A stretch of DNA of 64,000 nt from CAZICM01 sp964537685 (GTDB taxonomy: Bacteria; Myxococcota_A; Polyangia; Polyangiales; Polyangiaceae): positions 47,470 through 111,469 of the forward strand of contig CAZICM010000032.1 in the NCBI GenBank assembly GCA_964537685.1, read 5' to 3'. Both the position numbers and the translations under genes were made by a program. The notes beneath the pieces are model-generated. The model was not told the origin of the DNA. It did not search any database and saw only the letters and a program-made list of their open reading frames with translations. Below are positions 8,726-17,839 of the stretch, piece by piece (within the stretch, counting starts at the first letter, position 1; each line of letters opens with the position of its first letter).

Positions 8726-9523
8726 ATGTCAGAACTCATGCGTCTCCCTCGCTCGGAAAAACTTGGTGTTGCGCGCGCCCTCGCCGGTAGGCTGGAGGCT
8801 AGGCTCGCTAAAGGCGCCGCTCCCGATCCCGTGCTGAATGAATTTCATGCCGAAATCAATGCGATTGTGCTGAACCTGGGTACCCATGTCGATGGGGCGG
8901 CTCAATTGAAAGGTGTGCGCGCCGCTCTCGGTACATCGGGTGATGAATGCGATGATGTTGTGGATTGTTGGGTGCGTAAGATCTTTGGTGTGCTGGATGC
9001 CGAAGGTTTGAGGCGCACAGGCCCTTATGCAAAGGCGGCGCGCTCGCTGTGCAAAGCCGCTTTTCCCAAGGGTTTGGAGCCTATCCATCAGCGCGTGGCC
9101 GAGGAAAATATGTATTGCCATTCGGCTATCGAGGTGCTGAGGGCGCCCGAACACGCGGCATTGCTTTCTGGAATAGGCTTTCCTCAAGGCTGGCTCGATG
9201 CCTTTGAGACGGCTGTGAAAAAGAGCGATGAAGCTATGGCCGCCGTTGCTCAGGCGCGGACGGATTCCCGTGTGCATGTCGATATGGGGCAAGATGGGGA
9301 AGAGGTATGGGAGGATTTAATGATTCGCTACCGTCATTATTTATCGGGCTGGGCGAAGAAGAGCGATGCCGAAAAGCGCGCGGAGGGCCGTGCGCTGATA
9401 GAGCCTTTAACGGATGCGGTGAAGAAGATGAGGGCCGCCGCGCAGGCGAGGGCAACGCTGAAGGCTAAGAAAGAAGCCGAGTCTTCAAGCCCAGGAAGCG
9501 AAAACTCCGCTCCTGTAAAGTGA
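8726..9523 (+). CDS. Unknown helical cytoplasmic protein
   Basis: 265 residues from the ATG at 8726 (MSELMRLPRSEKLG), chosen because GGAGG at 8712-8716 lies 9 bases upstream; the in-frame start at 8702 lacks such a site. There is no signal peptide or membrane segment. The composition suggests an all-helical protein, with a Lys/Glu/Ala-rich helix near the end (about residues 215-255). I recognise no family motif. It is preceded by the 42-bp array and the 15-bp palindrome, which may control it, and it converges on metG with 3 bases between stop codons. Confidence 0.6.
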   Translation: MSELMRLPRSEKLGVARALAGRLEARLAKGAAPDPVLNEFHAEINAIVLNLGTHVDGAAQLKGVRAALGTSGDECDDVVDCWVRKIFGVLDAEGLRRTGPYAKAARSLCKAAFPKGLEPIHQRVAEENMYCHSAIEVLRAPEHAALLSGIGFPQGWLDAFETAVKKSDEAMAAVAQARTDSRVHVDMGQDGEEVWEDLMIRYRHYLSGWAKKSDAEKRAEGRALIEPLTDAVKKMRAAAQARATLKAKKEAESSSPGSENSAPVK

Positions 9524-9526
9524 TGA

Positions 9527-11512
9527 TTATTTAATCTGTGTTCCCGGCGGCGCATCGCCGGGGACATCGAGCGCTTTCACATTATCCGGTAAACTCGCCG
9601 CCAAGAGCATCCCTTCCGAAACCAATCCTTTAGCGAATTCCCTGGGCGCCAGGTTGCACAGCACCGCAATGCGTTTGCCTACAAGCGCGCTCGGTTCGTA
9701 ATAAGGCGCAATGCCGGCCACAATCTTGCGCGGGGTTGCATCGCCCGTATCCACCCGTAAATCCAATAGCTTGTCTTTCTTTTTAACCCGCTCGGCCGAA
9801 AGAATCACGCCTACCCTGATATCGAGTTTGGCAAAATCGTCATAGCTAATGAGCGCTTTGGGCGCCTTGGGTTCGGTGGGTTGCGCGGGAGCGGCGGCTG
9901 CCTTGGTTTCGGCGGGCTGGGGAGGCGCGGCCGGCTTTGGGGCCTCGGCAGGCGCCGGGGAAAAAGCGGCCTTGAGTTCGGCGATCTTTTCCTTTTCAAA
10001 ACGAGGAAAGATAGGATCGCCCTTGGTTAAAGGCTCTCCAGGGGTCCGGGCCTGAAGCTCAAAAGGCCATTGATCGCGATCGGCCATGGTTTGAAGTTCG
10101 GCCAAACCAAGCTGCAAACGGATTTTATTCGCGACCACGGGCATTACCGGCGCGAGCATCAAACTGATGCCTTCCAGCAATTCAACCATAGTGGCGACGA
10201 TGGTGCCCAAGCGGGCCAAGTCATTCTTTTTGGCATTCCAAGGCGCGGCTCTATCCACATAGGCATTGGCCGCCGCCAAAATGCTCCAAATCGCTTCCAG
10301 CGCGCGCGTCGGCGCAAGGGTATCAAAGGCTTCCGCCGCTGCTTGGGCGCCTTTTTTATGGGCCGCCGCCAATTCTTCCTCGAGCGGGGTGATGGTGCTC
10401 TTTTCAGGCACTTTGTCGGCAAAAGGCAATACGCGATTCAATAAATTGCCCAAGGCATTGCCGAGCTCCGACGAATAGCGCTGAAGCAAATCGTCAATAC
10501 TAAAGTCGCCGTCGTGTCCAAAGGAAATGGCGCGCATCAAGCAATAGCGCAGGGTATCGACGCCCACCGTGTCCGAGATGGCTTGAGCCAGCGTGACGGG
10601 GCTAATGGTATTGCGCAGGCTTTTGGACATTTTTTGGCCGTTGTAAGTCAGAAAGCCGTGCGCAAAAATCTGCTTGGGCGGAGGAAGTCCCGCGGCCATT
10701 AAAAAGGCCGGCCAGTAAACGGCATGAAATCGGAGAATATCCTTGCCCACCAGATGAATGGCCGAAGGCCAAAAACGCAGATTGTCCTCGGGCGCTTTCA
10801 AGGCTGTGTAGTAATTGGCGAGCGCGTCAAACCACACATACATCACATGTTTGGCATTGCCTGGAACGGGAATTCCCCATTGAAAGGTCGTGCGCGATAC
10901 CGATAGGTCCTCCAGGCCCGCTTCCACAAAGCTTAAGACTTCGTTGAGCCGGCTTTGGGGCTGTACAAAGGACGGATGCTCTTTATAAAAATCCAAGAGC
11001 TTTTGCTGGTAGCGCGATAGCCGGAAGAAATAACTCTGTTCTTTCATCACCTCGGCCGGCTTTTTATGGATGGGGCATAGGTTTCCCGGCTGTTCCAGCT
11101 CTTTTTCGGTGAAGTATGCCTCGCAGCCTACGCAATACAGCCCTTCATAGTGGCCTAAATACAAATCGCCGTTCTTTTCTATGGTTTGCCATAGCTCTTG
11201 AACGACAGCCCGGTGGCGCGCTTCGCTGGTGCGTATAAAGTCGTCGGGCGCGCATCCAAGCTTGGGCCAGGCTTCTTTGAATTTCGCCGACATTTCATCG
11301 GCAAACGCCGAAGGCGTGATGTGTTTTTCCTCGGCGGCCCGCTGAATCTTGAGGCCGTGTTCGTCGGTGCCCGTCAAAAATCGGCATTCTTTGCCGCGGA
11401 TTCGCTGATAGCGGCTGAGCACGTCGGCGGCGATGGTGGTGTATGCGCTGCCTAGGTGGGGCACGTCGTTGATGTAGTAGATGGGCGTGGTGACGTAGAA
11501 GTGCTGGGTCAT
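9527..11512 (-). CDS. metG: Methionine--tRNA ligase
   Basis: Charges tRNA-Met. The start at 11512 gives MTQHFYVTTPIYYIN, which fits the family better than the ATG at 11530; neither has a clear ribosome site. Seen: the HIGH-type signature as HLGSAY (about residues 19-24), a metal-binding knuckle of type CVGC then CPIH, and KMSKS in GQKMSKSLRN. After an Ala/Pro/Lys-rich linker (about residues 500-550) comes the C-terminal EMAP-like tRNA-binding and dimerisation domain (DFAKLDIRVGVILSAERV, PRKIVAGIA). Complete at 661 residues. The CPIH in place of CPxC is usual for this bacterial branch. Confidence 0.97.
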   Translation of the reverse strand: MTQHFYVTTPIYYINDVPHLGSAYTTIAADVLSRYQRIRGKECRFLTGTDEHGLKIQRAAEEKHITPSAFADEMSAKFKEAWPKLGCAPDDFIRTSEARHRAVVQELWQTIEKNGDLYLGHYEGLYCVGCEAYFTEKELEQPGNLCPIHKKPAEVMKEQSYFFRLSRYQQKLLDFYKEHPSFVQPQSRLNEVLSFVEAGLEDLSVSRTTFQWGIPVPGNAKHVMYVWFDALANYYTALKAPEDNLRFWPSAIHLVGKDILRFHAVYWPAFLMAAGLPPPKQIFAHGFLTYNGQKMSKSLRNTISPVTLAQAISDTVGVDTLRYCLMRAISFGHDGDFSIDDLLQRYSSELGNALGNLLNRVLPFADKVPEKSTITPLEEELAAAHKKGAQAAAEAFDTLAPTRALEAIWSILAAANAYVDRAAPWNAKKNDLARLGTIVATMVELLEGISLMLAPVMPVVANKIRLQLGLAELQTMADRDQWPFELQARTPGEPLTKGDPIFPRFEKEKIAELKAAFSPAPAEAPKPAAPPQPAETKAAAAPAQPTEPKAPKALISYDDFAKLDIRVGVILSAERVKKKDKLLDLRVDTGDATPRKIVAGIAPYYEPSALVGKRIAVLCNLAPREFAKGLVSEGMLLAASLPDNVKALDVPGDAPPGTQIK

Positions 11513-11649
11513 GGCGAACGGGTTTCTCATAGCCGAATCCGGATGCCGCTGCTCAAAAATAGCCCTGTGGCCCGTGCTTTTTGTGATCTATGGAAGGGCC
11601 TTGTCAGGCCGGGTTTGGGCCGGTGGTTGCTGAAAGTGAGGGTGTTTTT

Positions 11650-12495
11650 ATGGGTTTGCTTTCGGGCAAGGTGGCCGTGGTGACGGGGGCGGGCGGCGGG
11701 ATTGGCCGGGCGGAGGCGCTTTTGTTTGCGCGCGAGGGCGCGAGCGTGGTCGTGAATGATGTGGGTGGGGCGAGGGATGGTTCGGGGGCGGGGGATGCGG
11801 CGGCCACGCAGGTGGTGGAGGAGATTCGGGCGCTGGGTGGGAATGCGGTGGCGAATTTTGCTTCGGTGGCCACGGCGGATGGGGCGGCTTCGCTGGTGAA
11901 ATCGGCGCTGGATGCCTTTGGCAGGCTGGATGTGCTGGTGAACAATGCGGGAATTTTAAGGGATAAAACGCTTCTGAAGATGGATGAGGCGGCGTTTGAT
12001 GCGGTGATTGCGGTGCATTTGAAGGGGACGTTTTTATGCACGCAGGCGGCGGCCAAGCAGATGATTGCGCAGGGCGGCGGCGGAAGGATTGTGAATACGA
12101 CCAGTGTGTCGGGGATGATGGGCAATTTTGGGCAGGCCAATTATGCGGCGGCAAAGGCGGGGATTTACGGGTTTACGAGGACGGCGGCGATTGAGCTTCA
12201 AAAGCACCGGATTACGGTGAATGCGATCGCGCCGATCGCGAGGACGAGGATGACAGAGGACTTGCCGATGTTTCAGTCGGGCAGGGAGACGCTGACACCC
12301 GATCATGTGGCGCCGGCGGCTTTGTTTTTGGCTTCGGATTTATGCGCCGATCGTACGGGGCATGTGCTCGCGGTCGCGGGTTCTCAGATGTATGCGTACA
12401 AAGTCGTTCAGAGTGCGGGGAAATTTAAGGATGAGGGCGCTGCGTGGACGGCCGAGGAAATCGCCGAACATTGGGATGCGATCGTAAAGGTCTAA
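11650..12495 (+). CDS. SDR-family dehydrogenase (3-hydroxyacyl-type)
   Basis: NAD(P)-dependent short-chain dehydrogenase. The start at 11650 (MGLLSGKVAVVTG) follows GTGAGGG; the reading frame extends back to 11590 without family similarity. Seen: cofactor motif TGAGGGIG (12-19), NNAG (98-101) and the catalytic triad Ser152, Tyr165, Lys169 in SVSGMMGNFGQANYAAAK. The acidic residue in VVVNDVGG after beta-2 and the extra loop ARDGSGAGDAAATQ match the hydroxyacyl-CoA dehydrogenase units of MFE-2-type enzymes, so a fatty-acid or acyl-CoA substrate is likely. The exact substrate cannot be read. Divergent from metG. Confidence 0.85.
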   Translation: MGLLSGKVAVVTGAGGGIGRAEALLFAREGASVVVNDVGGARDGSGAGDAAATQVVEEIRALGGNAVANFASVATADGAASLVKSALDAFGRLDVLVNNAGILRDKTLLKMDEAAFDAVIAVHLKGTFLCTQAAAKQMIAQGGGGRIVNTTSVSGMMGNFGQANYAAAKAGIYGFTRTAAIELQKHRITVNAIAPIARTRMTEDLPMFQSGRETLTPDHVAPAALFLASDLCADRTGHVLAVAGSQMYAYKVVQSAGKFKDEGAAWTAEEIAEHWDAIVKV

Positions 12496-12564
12496 AGTCG
12501 CTTTTGTTGGCCTGCAATATCTTTGGCGTGGCCGTGCCCCATTCGTTGATGGCTGAAAAGCCCG

Positions 12565-14409
12565 GTGCTAACGTCGATTTCGGCCTTTATGCTGAGAGAT
12601 GCCCAAATTCCGATCGCGTTGTGGATGTGCGCCGCGATCTTGGTGCATCTCGTGGGCGGCGGGGGCGCAATTGAAGTCGCTGAACTCGTGCAGGAACGCG
12701 CCGATTTAAGGGCGATGGTGCGGGGTGTGCGCGAAGAGGTGCGCGAGCGGAGCACGCTTGAGTTTGTGCTGACGGGTGTGGAGCCGACGCCGCCGAGTGT
12801 GCCGCCGAAAACCGATAGGGATGTGGCGCCGCCCGAGGATGTGAAGGATCCAAAGGCCGAGGCCGAGAAGAAGAAAGAGCAAGAGGAGGCGAAGAAGCTT
12901 AAGGCGAAGAAGCTTGCAAAGAAGCTGGTTGTGGCGCCGCCCAAACCAAAGCCCGCCGAGAAGCCGAAGCCGAAGAAAGAGGCGCCTCCTCCGCCCGCTC
13001 CAAGTGAAACGGCGAAACCCAAAGCGCCGCCACCGCCTCCACCACCGCCTCCACCACCGCCCGCGATCGCGAAGGCCGACGAGAAAAAGGCGCCGCCGCC
13101 GCCACCGCCGCCGCCTCCCGACAATCGCCTCGCGGTGCGGCAGCATGCGAAAAAAGATCAGCCCGATAATCCCAATGCGCAGCGCATCGCGGACGATGCA
13201 AACCATGTGGATGAGGAATCGGTCGCCAAGGTGCGCGTGAAAGATCACGATGCGCCTGAGCCGACGGCTGGATCCGGTGCAAAAGGGCCCGATGATGAAG
13301 AGGGCAACGCGGATCACGACAAAGTGGCCGACAGTGAAAACAAGAGAGGCGATCCGCTGCGGGGTCCGGGTGAAGCCGCGCCGAAGAGCACGAGCAGCGA
13401 GCATCACAATCCAGCGCCTCCTTCGCCTGTGGCTGCTGCGGCAAACATGAAAGGTCCGCCTCAATCGGCGCCTGGTTCGCAAGGTGGAGGAGCGGGGCCG
13501 TCGCAGGTGCTCGCGCCTTCGGAAGCGTCGCCTGGTTCGCCTGGTGGAGCGGGGCCTGCTTCACCTGAAGTGACGAGCGCGGAGGGTGGTGGATGGCGTA
13601 TGGATCCGGCCAATCCGGGCGGTGATGGCTCGAGCCGCGTGCCTGGAGCAAAGCAAGCGGCGACGCCTTATGTTCCGCCGGTTTCGGTGGGTTCGATGGG
13701 ATTTGGCGTGCCGGGTATTCCGGGCGGGCCGAATTTGAATTTGACGCTTGGCGGCCTAGAAGCTGCGGTGGGCACGGACCAATTAAAGCGGGAGCGCGAG
13801 GCCGATGGAGAAGCCCGCAAGTCGGCGCACCGGGGTTCGTCGAAAAAGACGTCGTTTCAAGACTTAAAGGGCGCGATTGAAAACTACGAGCCGTCGGTGA
13901 AGCTGGGCAATCAAACGGCGCTCAATGCCGCGCGCGTTCCTTTCGCGAGTTATCTAAACGGCATCCACAATCGCATTCATCCTATTTTTGCCGAAGAATT
14001 TCTTGCGGCACTCGACAACCTGCCCGCGCAGCACACGCTGAATCAGGATTTGATCACGCATGTGGAGATCATTCTAAGCAAGGATGAAGGGCGTATTGTG
14101 CGGGTGGGCGTGACAAGGGGAAGCGGGAGCACGGCTTTCGATGCGGCGGCGCTCAATTCGGTGATCCGCGCCTCGCCCTATGGAAAAGCCCCGGATGTGA
14201 TCGTGTCACCCGATGGCAATGTGTATGTGCATTGGGAATTTCACCGCGATCCATTTGATGCGTGTACAACCCGCAATGCGCGGCCTTTTATTTTAAAATC
14301 TGCGCCTCCTTCGAAAGAGAAGCCGATCTTGCCGCGGCCTTTGGGGTCGAAGCCTTCGGATGAACGAAAAGAGCTTCCGCCTCCGCTTGTGCCGCTCCGC
14401 CAGCCATGA
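12565..14409 (+). CDS. TonB-like energy transducer with long Pro/Glu/Lys spacer
   Basis: 614 residues from a GTG start at 12565; the ATG at 12589 is an alternative. One N-terminal membrane helix (about residues 15-35, IPIALWMCAAILVHLV) is followed by a Lys/Glu-rich part and a polyproline spacer (about 154-185), then Gly/Ala/Ser/Pro-rich low-complexity sequence to about residue 410. The C-terminal part (about 465-580) is TonB-C-like: a helical lead-in, IILSKDEGRIVRVGVTRGSG, FDAAALNSVI and DVIVSPDGNVYVHWEFHRDP. The architecture is that of a protein spanning the periplasm to push or pull on an outer-membrane partner. The next gene overlaps by 4 bases (ATGA), so the 8-helix membrane protein may be its partner. 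Confidence 0.78.
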   Translation: MLTSISAFMLRDAQIPIALWMCAAILVHLVGGGGAIEVAELVQERADLRAMVRGVREEVRERSTLEFVLTGVEPTPPSVPPKTDRDVAPPEDVKDPKAEAEKKKEQEEAKKLKAKKLAKKLVVAPPKPKPAEKPKPKKEAPPPPAPSETAKPKAPPPPPPPPPPPPAIAKADEKKAPPPPPPPPPDNRLAVRQHAKKDQPDNPNAQRIADDANHVDEESVAKVRVKDHDAPEPTAGSGAKGPDDEEGNADHDKVADSENKRGDPLRGPGEAAPKSTSSEHHNPAPPSPVAAAANMKGPPQSAPGSQGGGAGPSQVLAPSEASPGSPGGAGPASPEVTSAEGGGWRMDPANPGGDGSSRVPGAKQAATPYVPPVSVGSMGFGVPGIPGGPNLNLTLGGLEAAVGTDQLKREREADGEARKSAHRGSSKKTSFQDLKGAIENYEPSVKLGNQTALNAARVPFASYLNGIHNRIHPIFAEEFLAALDNLPAQHTLNQDLITHVEIILSKDEGRIVRVGVTRGSGSTAFDAAALNSVIRASPYGKAPDVIVSPDGNVYVHWEFHRDPFDACTTRNARPFILKSAPPSKEKPILPRPLGSKPSDERKELPPPLVPLRQP

Positions 14410-15689
14410 ACGATACTCAGCCAAACGCGGACAATGCGGCTTCTGAAAGCCGCGATGCAAGCTCTTCCACACCGTCTGGAGAGGCCAAGGACAAGGCCGG
14501 GCGGGACGATATTTTCGATGTGCTCAAGCTCGCCGTTCCTCTCGCGGTGGTTGCCTTGCTCGCGACGGTATTTGGCAGGGCGCTCGGGTCTTCGTGGGCG
14601 GGGCTCGCGGTTGGGATGAACCGGGCGGTGCGGCTTTTGGAGCTTACGGGTTCGGTCGCGACACAGGTATTTGCGCTTTCCGTTACGGTTGTGGCGCTGG
14701 GGAGCGTTGTTTCGATGACGCGCAGTCCGGCCTCGTGGCCGCTTCGCGTTGGGGCAATCGTGGCGGGCGGGCTTTCAATTCTCTTGGGGATGATCGCCGC
14801 GCTGATGACTTTGCCGCGGCTGTATTTGGGCATCTCGGCCGCGCTTGTGACGGTGCTTGCGCTGGCTTGTGCATGGGATGCGAAGAAGGCTCATTTTGCG
14901 AGGCCCGCGGCTTTTATGCTGGGCGTTTCGGCCTTGGCTTCGCTGTGCCGGCTGATTGCGGTGTTTGTGACGGCCTATGCGGCGTCGAGCTCTCCGGCGC
15001 GGCCTTCGGCGCTTTTGCTGAGTGTGGCGCGGGGAGCGGCGACGGCATCGTTTGCCGTGGAAGTGATTTTGGTGTTTGGCGCCGCGGTTGTTGTCGCTCA
15101 AACGAGCCGCAAGCTGTCGAATCCAATGACGACAGCGGCGCTGGTAATCGCCTTTTTGTTCACGCATCAGGCATCGCGGGGGCACTTGGACGAGGCGGGG
15201 CCGCTTGCGATTTTGCTGCACCGCGCGGGCGATCGTTTTCTGACTTTGCCCGAGCCTTTCTGGCCTCCTTCGGCGCGTATGTTTTTGGCATTTTTCGCGC
15301 TGGCGATGGCTGTGGTGATGCTGCTTGCGCGAAGGCAAGTGCCGGCCTTGGCCGGATCGATGGCGCTGTTGCTGCTTACGCGCTCGGGTTCGGATATTCC
15401 GCTGGGCGCGCTTTCGCTGGCTGTGGCATCGATTGGGATTTCGCTTGCTTCGCGGGATCAGCGCGGGCTGTGGCTGGCGATCGAAAAGGAAGAGACGCGC
15501 AATGCTCAGCGCGAGGGCAAACCATGGGTGAAGCTGCCCGCTGCGGCGATGGACCGGGAAGCGCGTGAACGGTCGGCCGGGATCCCGGTTCCTGGAGAAG
15601 CGCCGGTGAAGGCCACGGCAGCCGGTGAAGAAGAACCGGAAAAAAGATCAAATTCCCCGCAAAGCCACGACGATAAACCCGAAGAATAG
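14406..15689 (+). CDS. Polytopic membrane protein of unknown function
   Basis: 427 residues. A polar N-terminus of about 35 residues is followed by roughly eight to ten hydrophobic segments between residues 38 and 355, then a charged cytoplasmic tail (Glu/Lys-rich, ending SHDDKPEE). No transporter or channel signature was recognised. The start codon overlaps the stop of the TonB-like gene in an ATGA arrangement, which implies translational coupling and possibly a joint complex in the inner membrane. Further work on its role depends on that pairing: a TonB-like protein without nearby exbB/exbD could use another membrane partner such as this. Confidence 0.65.
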   Translation: MNDTQPNADNAASESRDASSSTPSGEAKDKAGRDDIFDVLKLAVPLAVVALLATVFGRALGSSWAGLAVGMNRAVRLLELTGSVATQVFALSVTVVALGSVVSMTRSPASWPLRVGAIVAGGLSILLGMIAALMTLPRLYLGISAALVTVLALACAWDAKKAHFARPAAFMLGVSALASLCRLIAVFVTAYAASSSPARPSALLLSVARGAATASFAVEVILVFGAAVVVAQTSRKLSNPMTTAALVIAFLFTHQASRGHLDEAGPLAILLHRAGDRFLTLPEPFWPPSARMFLAFFALAMAVVMLLARRQVPALAGSMALLLLTRSGSDIPLGALSLAVASIGISLASRDQRGLWLAIEKEETRNAQREGKPWVKLPAAAMDREARERSAGIPVPGEAPVKATAAGEEEPEKRSNSPQSHDDKPEE

Positions 15690-15850
15690 GCTGGGGTTCC
15701 TCTACGGCACACGCGAAGAATCGATCAATCCACCCTGCGTCATGTTGACGCGCCTCATGTCGTTCACTAAGAGGAGCCGGTGCAGCGCGCGGGCTCTTTT
15801 GCAGACAGTAGGCCGGTGCGATGCCGTTACCGGTTTTGAAGGAGTTTCCC

Positions 15851-16720
15851 ATGCATCGTCGTTATATCGCCTCGCTCGCCGCAATTGCCGTGTCCGCGCT
15901 TGTTGCCGGCGTTGGCTGCTCTGAAGACCCGAAGCCCCAGGCCACAGGGGGCAGCACTGGCAGCGCCAAGCCCACGGCGAAGGCGCCTGCGTCTGCCGCG
16001 CCCACGGTCACTGCCACGACGACGGCCGCCGCTGCCGCGCCCGCGGGCAATGGAACGATCAAGGGTGTTGTGAACCTTACGGGTACGGCGCCTGAGATGA
16101 AGGTGCCCGCGAAGCGCAAGGACGCTGAGTTCTGCAAGACGAAGGAAGTGAAGTACAACGCTGTGGTTGCGAACGGCGGCAAACTGAAGGACGTGTTTGT
16201 CCGGATTGAGAACGGCGCGGTGAAGGGCAAGTTTGATGTGCCCAAGGATCCCGCGGTGATCGATCAGGTGGACTGCATGTACACGCCCCGCATTCAGGGT
16301 GCGCTGGCGGGCCAGCAGATCGCGATCAAGAACAGCGATGGCACGCTGCACAACGTTCACACCTACAAGGGTGTGGAGTCGTGGTTTAACCAGGCGCAGC
16401 CCAAGGGTGCGGAAGCAATCAGCAAGGATCTTGAAGATCCGACCATCGTGAAGTTCAAGTGCGACGTGCACCCCTGGATGACGGGATTCGTTGTGATTAC
16501 GGATCATCCCTTCTTCGCGGTGAGCGGGGATGATGGTTCGTTTACGATCAACAAGGTGCCCGCCGGCAAATACAAGGTTGAGGCGTGGCATTCGCAGTTT
16601 GGCTTGAAGTCGACCGAGGTCGAGATCGCGGACGGCAAGACGGCGGATATTTCGTTTAGCTTTGATGGCAAGGAAGCCGAGCCGGCCGAGAACAAAGACG
16701 AGCTCAAGGGTCTGTTCTAA
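15851..16720 (+). CDS. Cupredoxin-like lipoprotein ahead of the oxidase genes
   Basis: 289 residues from the ATG at 15851, with GAAGGAG just upstream. The lipoprotein signal ends VAGVGC (Cys23), followed by an Ala/Thr/Pro-rich tether to about residue 66. The domain at about 67-217 contains HNVHTY (His167, His170) and Cys204-xx-His207-xx-Met210 in FKCDVHPWMTG. That Cys-x2-His-x2-Met spacing is the amicyanin-type type-1 copper site, so it may carry electrons or copper. Residues about 218-275 form a transthyretin/carboxypeptidase-regulatory-like beta sandwich (DDGSFTINKVPAGKYKVEAW). Located ahead of the haem A and oxidase genes but separated from them by a terminator-like hairpin. Confidence 0.75.
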   Translation: MHRRYIASLAAIAVSALVAGVGCSEDPKPQATGGSTGSAKPTAKAPASAAPTVTATTTAAAAAPAGNGTIKGVVNLTGTAPEMKVPAKRKDAEFCKTKEVKYNAVVANGGKLKDVFVRIENGAVKGKFDVPKDPAVIDQVDCMYTPRIQGALAGQQIAIKNSDGTLHNVHTYKGVESWFNQAQPKGAEAISKDLEDPTIVKFKCDVHPWMTGFVVITDHPFFAVSGDDGSFTINKVPAGKYKVEAWHSQFGLKSTEVEIADGKTADISFSFDGKEAEPAENKDELKGLF

Positions 16721-16748
16721 GAGCGTATCCTTCCGAATTGTTCGGGTG

Positions 16749-16790
16749 AAGGGGGTTCTTGCTTGGTATACACGCCGCGGGAACCCCCTT
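16749..16790 (+). terminator. Hairpin terminator after the cupredoxin-like gene
   Basis: AAGGGGGTTC (16749-16758) pairs perfectly with GAACCCCCTT (16781-16790) around a 22-base loop; the 3' side continues TTCAT. The loop is long and the U-run short, so termination may be partial. It separates the lipoprotein gene from ctaA. Confidence 0.55.
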
Positions 16791-16870
16791 TTCATACCCG
16801 AATTCAGCCCTTGACCTTGGTTTGATCCTTCCCAATTGATTCCCCAAAGAAATTCGATCATTAGGGCGCC

Positions 16871-17839
16871 ATGCGGCTTCACCACTTTGCCATCGCCACC
16901 GCCATAGCCACATTCATTCTGTTGATTGTCGGCGGGCTGGTGCACGGAACAGGTTCGAGTTTGGCCTGTCCCGATTGGCCTTTGTGCCATGGGCAGTTTC
17001 TGCCCGAAATGACGCATGGAGTGCAATACGAGCACTCGCACCGTTTGGTGGCCGGGACGGTCGCGCTGCTGACCGTGATTTTGGGCGTGCTGCTTTATCG
17101 AGATTCGCGTTATCGCGCGCTGCGTCCGCTGGCGGTTGCTGCGCCGGTGATGGTGCTGGTTCAGGCGCTTTTGGGCGGGCTCACCGTTATTTTTAGGCTG
17201 CCCAAAGCCATTACGCTGAGTCACCTCACGCTCTCGATGTGTTTCTTTTCGGTGGTGGTGATTATCGCGATCCGCACGGCATGGCCGGATCGATCGGACA
17301 ATGCTCCGCTGTGCACAGGCTTTGAGTCGGCCGCGCAGACGGCGCGCGCCAAGCGCTGGACAGGCATCGCGGTGCTGTCGGTGTTGGGGCAAATTTTTCT
17401 GGGCGGCGTGATTCGCCATTCGATGGCGGGGCTGGCCTGCGTAACCTTTCCGTTCTGTTTTGGCCATGTTTGGCCGCCTGAAAGCTCGAGTTCCGAGAGC
17501 GAGCGTTTGCACATGCTCCATCGCTTTGGGGCTGTGGCTGTTACGGTATTGGTGATTACGGCGGCGGTTTTTGTGTACCGTTCGGCGCCGAAGGCGGGCA
17601 AGCTGAGGATTCTCTCCAAGGCCGCTCCGGTATTGGTCCTGATTCAAGTGACGCTTGGTGTGCTTAGCGTGACCACTTTGTTGCATCTTCCCGTGGTGAC
17701 AACCCATCTAGGCACGGGTGCCCTGCTATTGGTTTGCATGGTTTCGATGTGGACATTGATTCCTGGGCGTTTACCCGCTGCGGCTCAAGGCAAAGATGCT
17801 TCGGGCGCAAACGCGGCGGACAATCCGGTGCCCGCGTGA
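16871..17839 (+). CDS. ctaA: Haem A synthase (COX15/CtaA family)
   Basis: Oxidises the C8 methyl of haem O to make haem A for the aa3 oxidase downstream. 322 residues with about eight membrane helices in two similar halves. Seen: the extracytoplasmic Cys pair in ACPDWPLCHG and a second one in CVTFPFCFG, and haem-ligating His residues in EHSHRLVAG, SHLTLSM, LHRFGAV and THLGTG. It ends with GTGA shared with the next gene, so haem A synthase and haem O synthase are translationally coupled. Confidence 0.93.
   Translation: MRLHHFAIATAIATFILLIVGGLVHGTGSSLACPDWPLCHGQFLPEMTHGVQYEHSHRLVAGTVALLTVILGVLLYRDSRYRALRPLAVAAPVMVLVQALLGGLTVIFRLPKAITLSHLTLSMCFFSVVVIIAIRTAWPDRSDNAPLCTGFESAAQTARAKRWTGIAVLSVLGQIFLGGVIRHSMAGLACVTFPFCFGHVWPPESSSSESERLHMLHRFGAVAVTVLVITAAVFVYRSAPKAGKLRILSKAAPVLVLIQVTLGVLSVTTLLHLPVVTTHLGTGALLLVCMVSMWTLIPGRLPAAAQGKDASGANAADNPVPA

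Noticed and set aside
14594..15568. Second plus-strand frame of 324 codons inside the polytopic membrane gene
   Set aside because: Out of frame; the accepted frame has the ATGA coupling and regular hydrophobic segments.
15827..17707. Long open frame (626 codons) on the minus strand opposite the cupredoxin-like gene and ctaA
   Set aside because: It is antisense to two well-supported genes, is rich in Arg/His as expected of a shadow of GC-rich sense coding, and has no recognisable motif.
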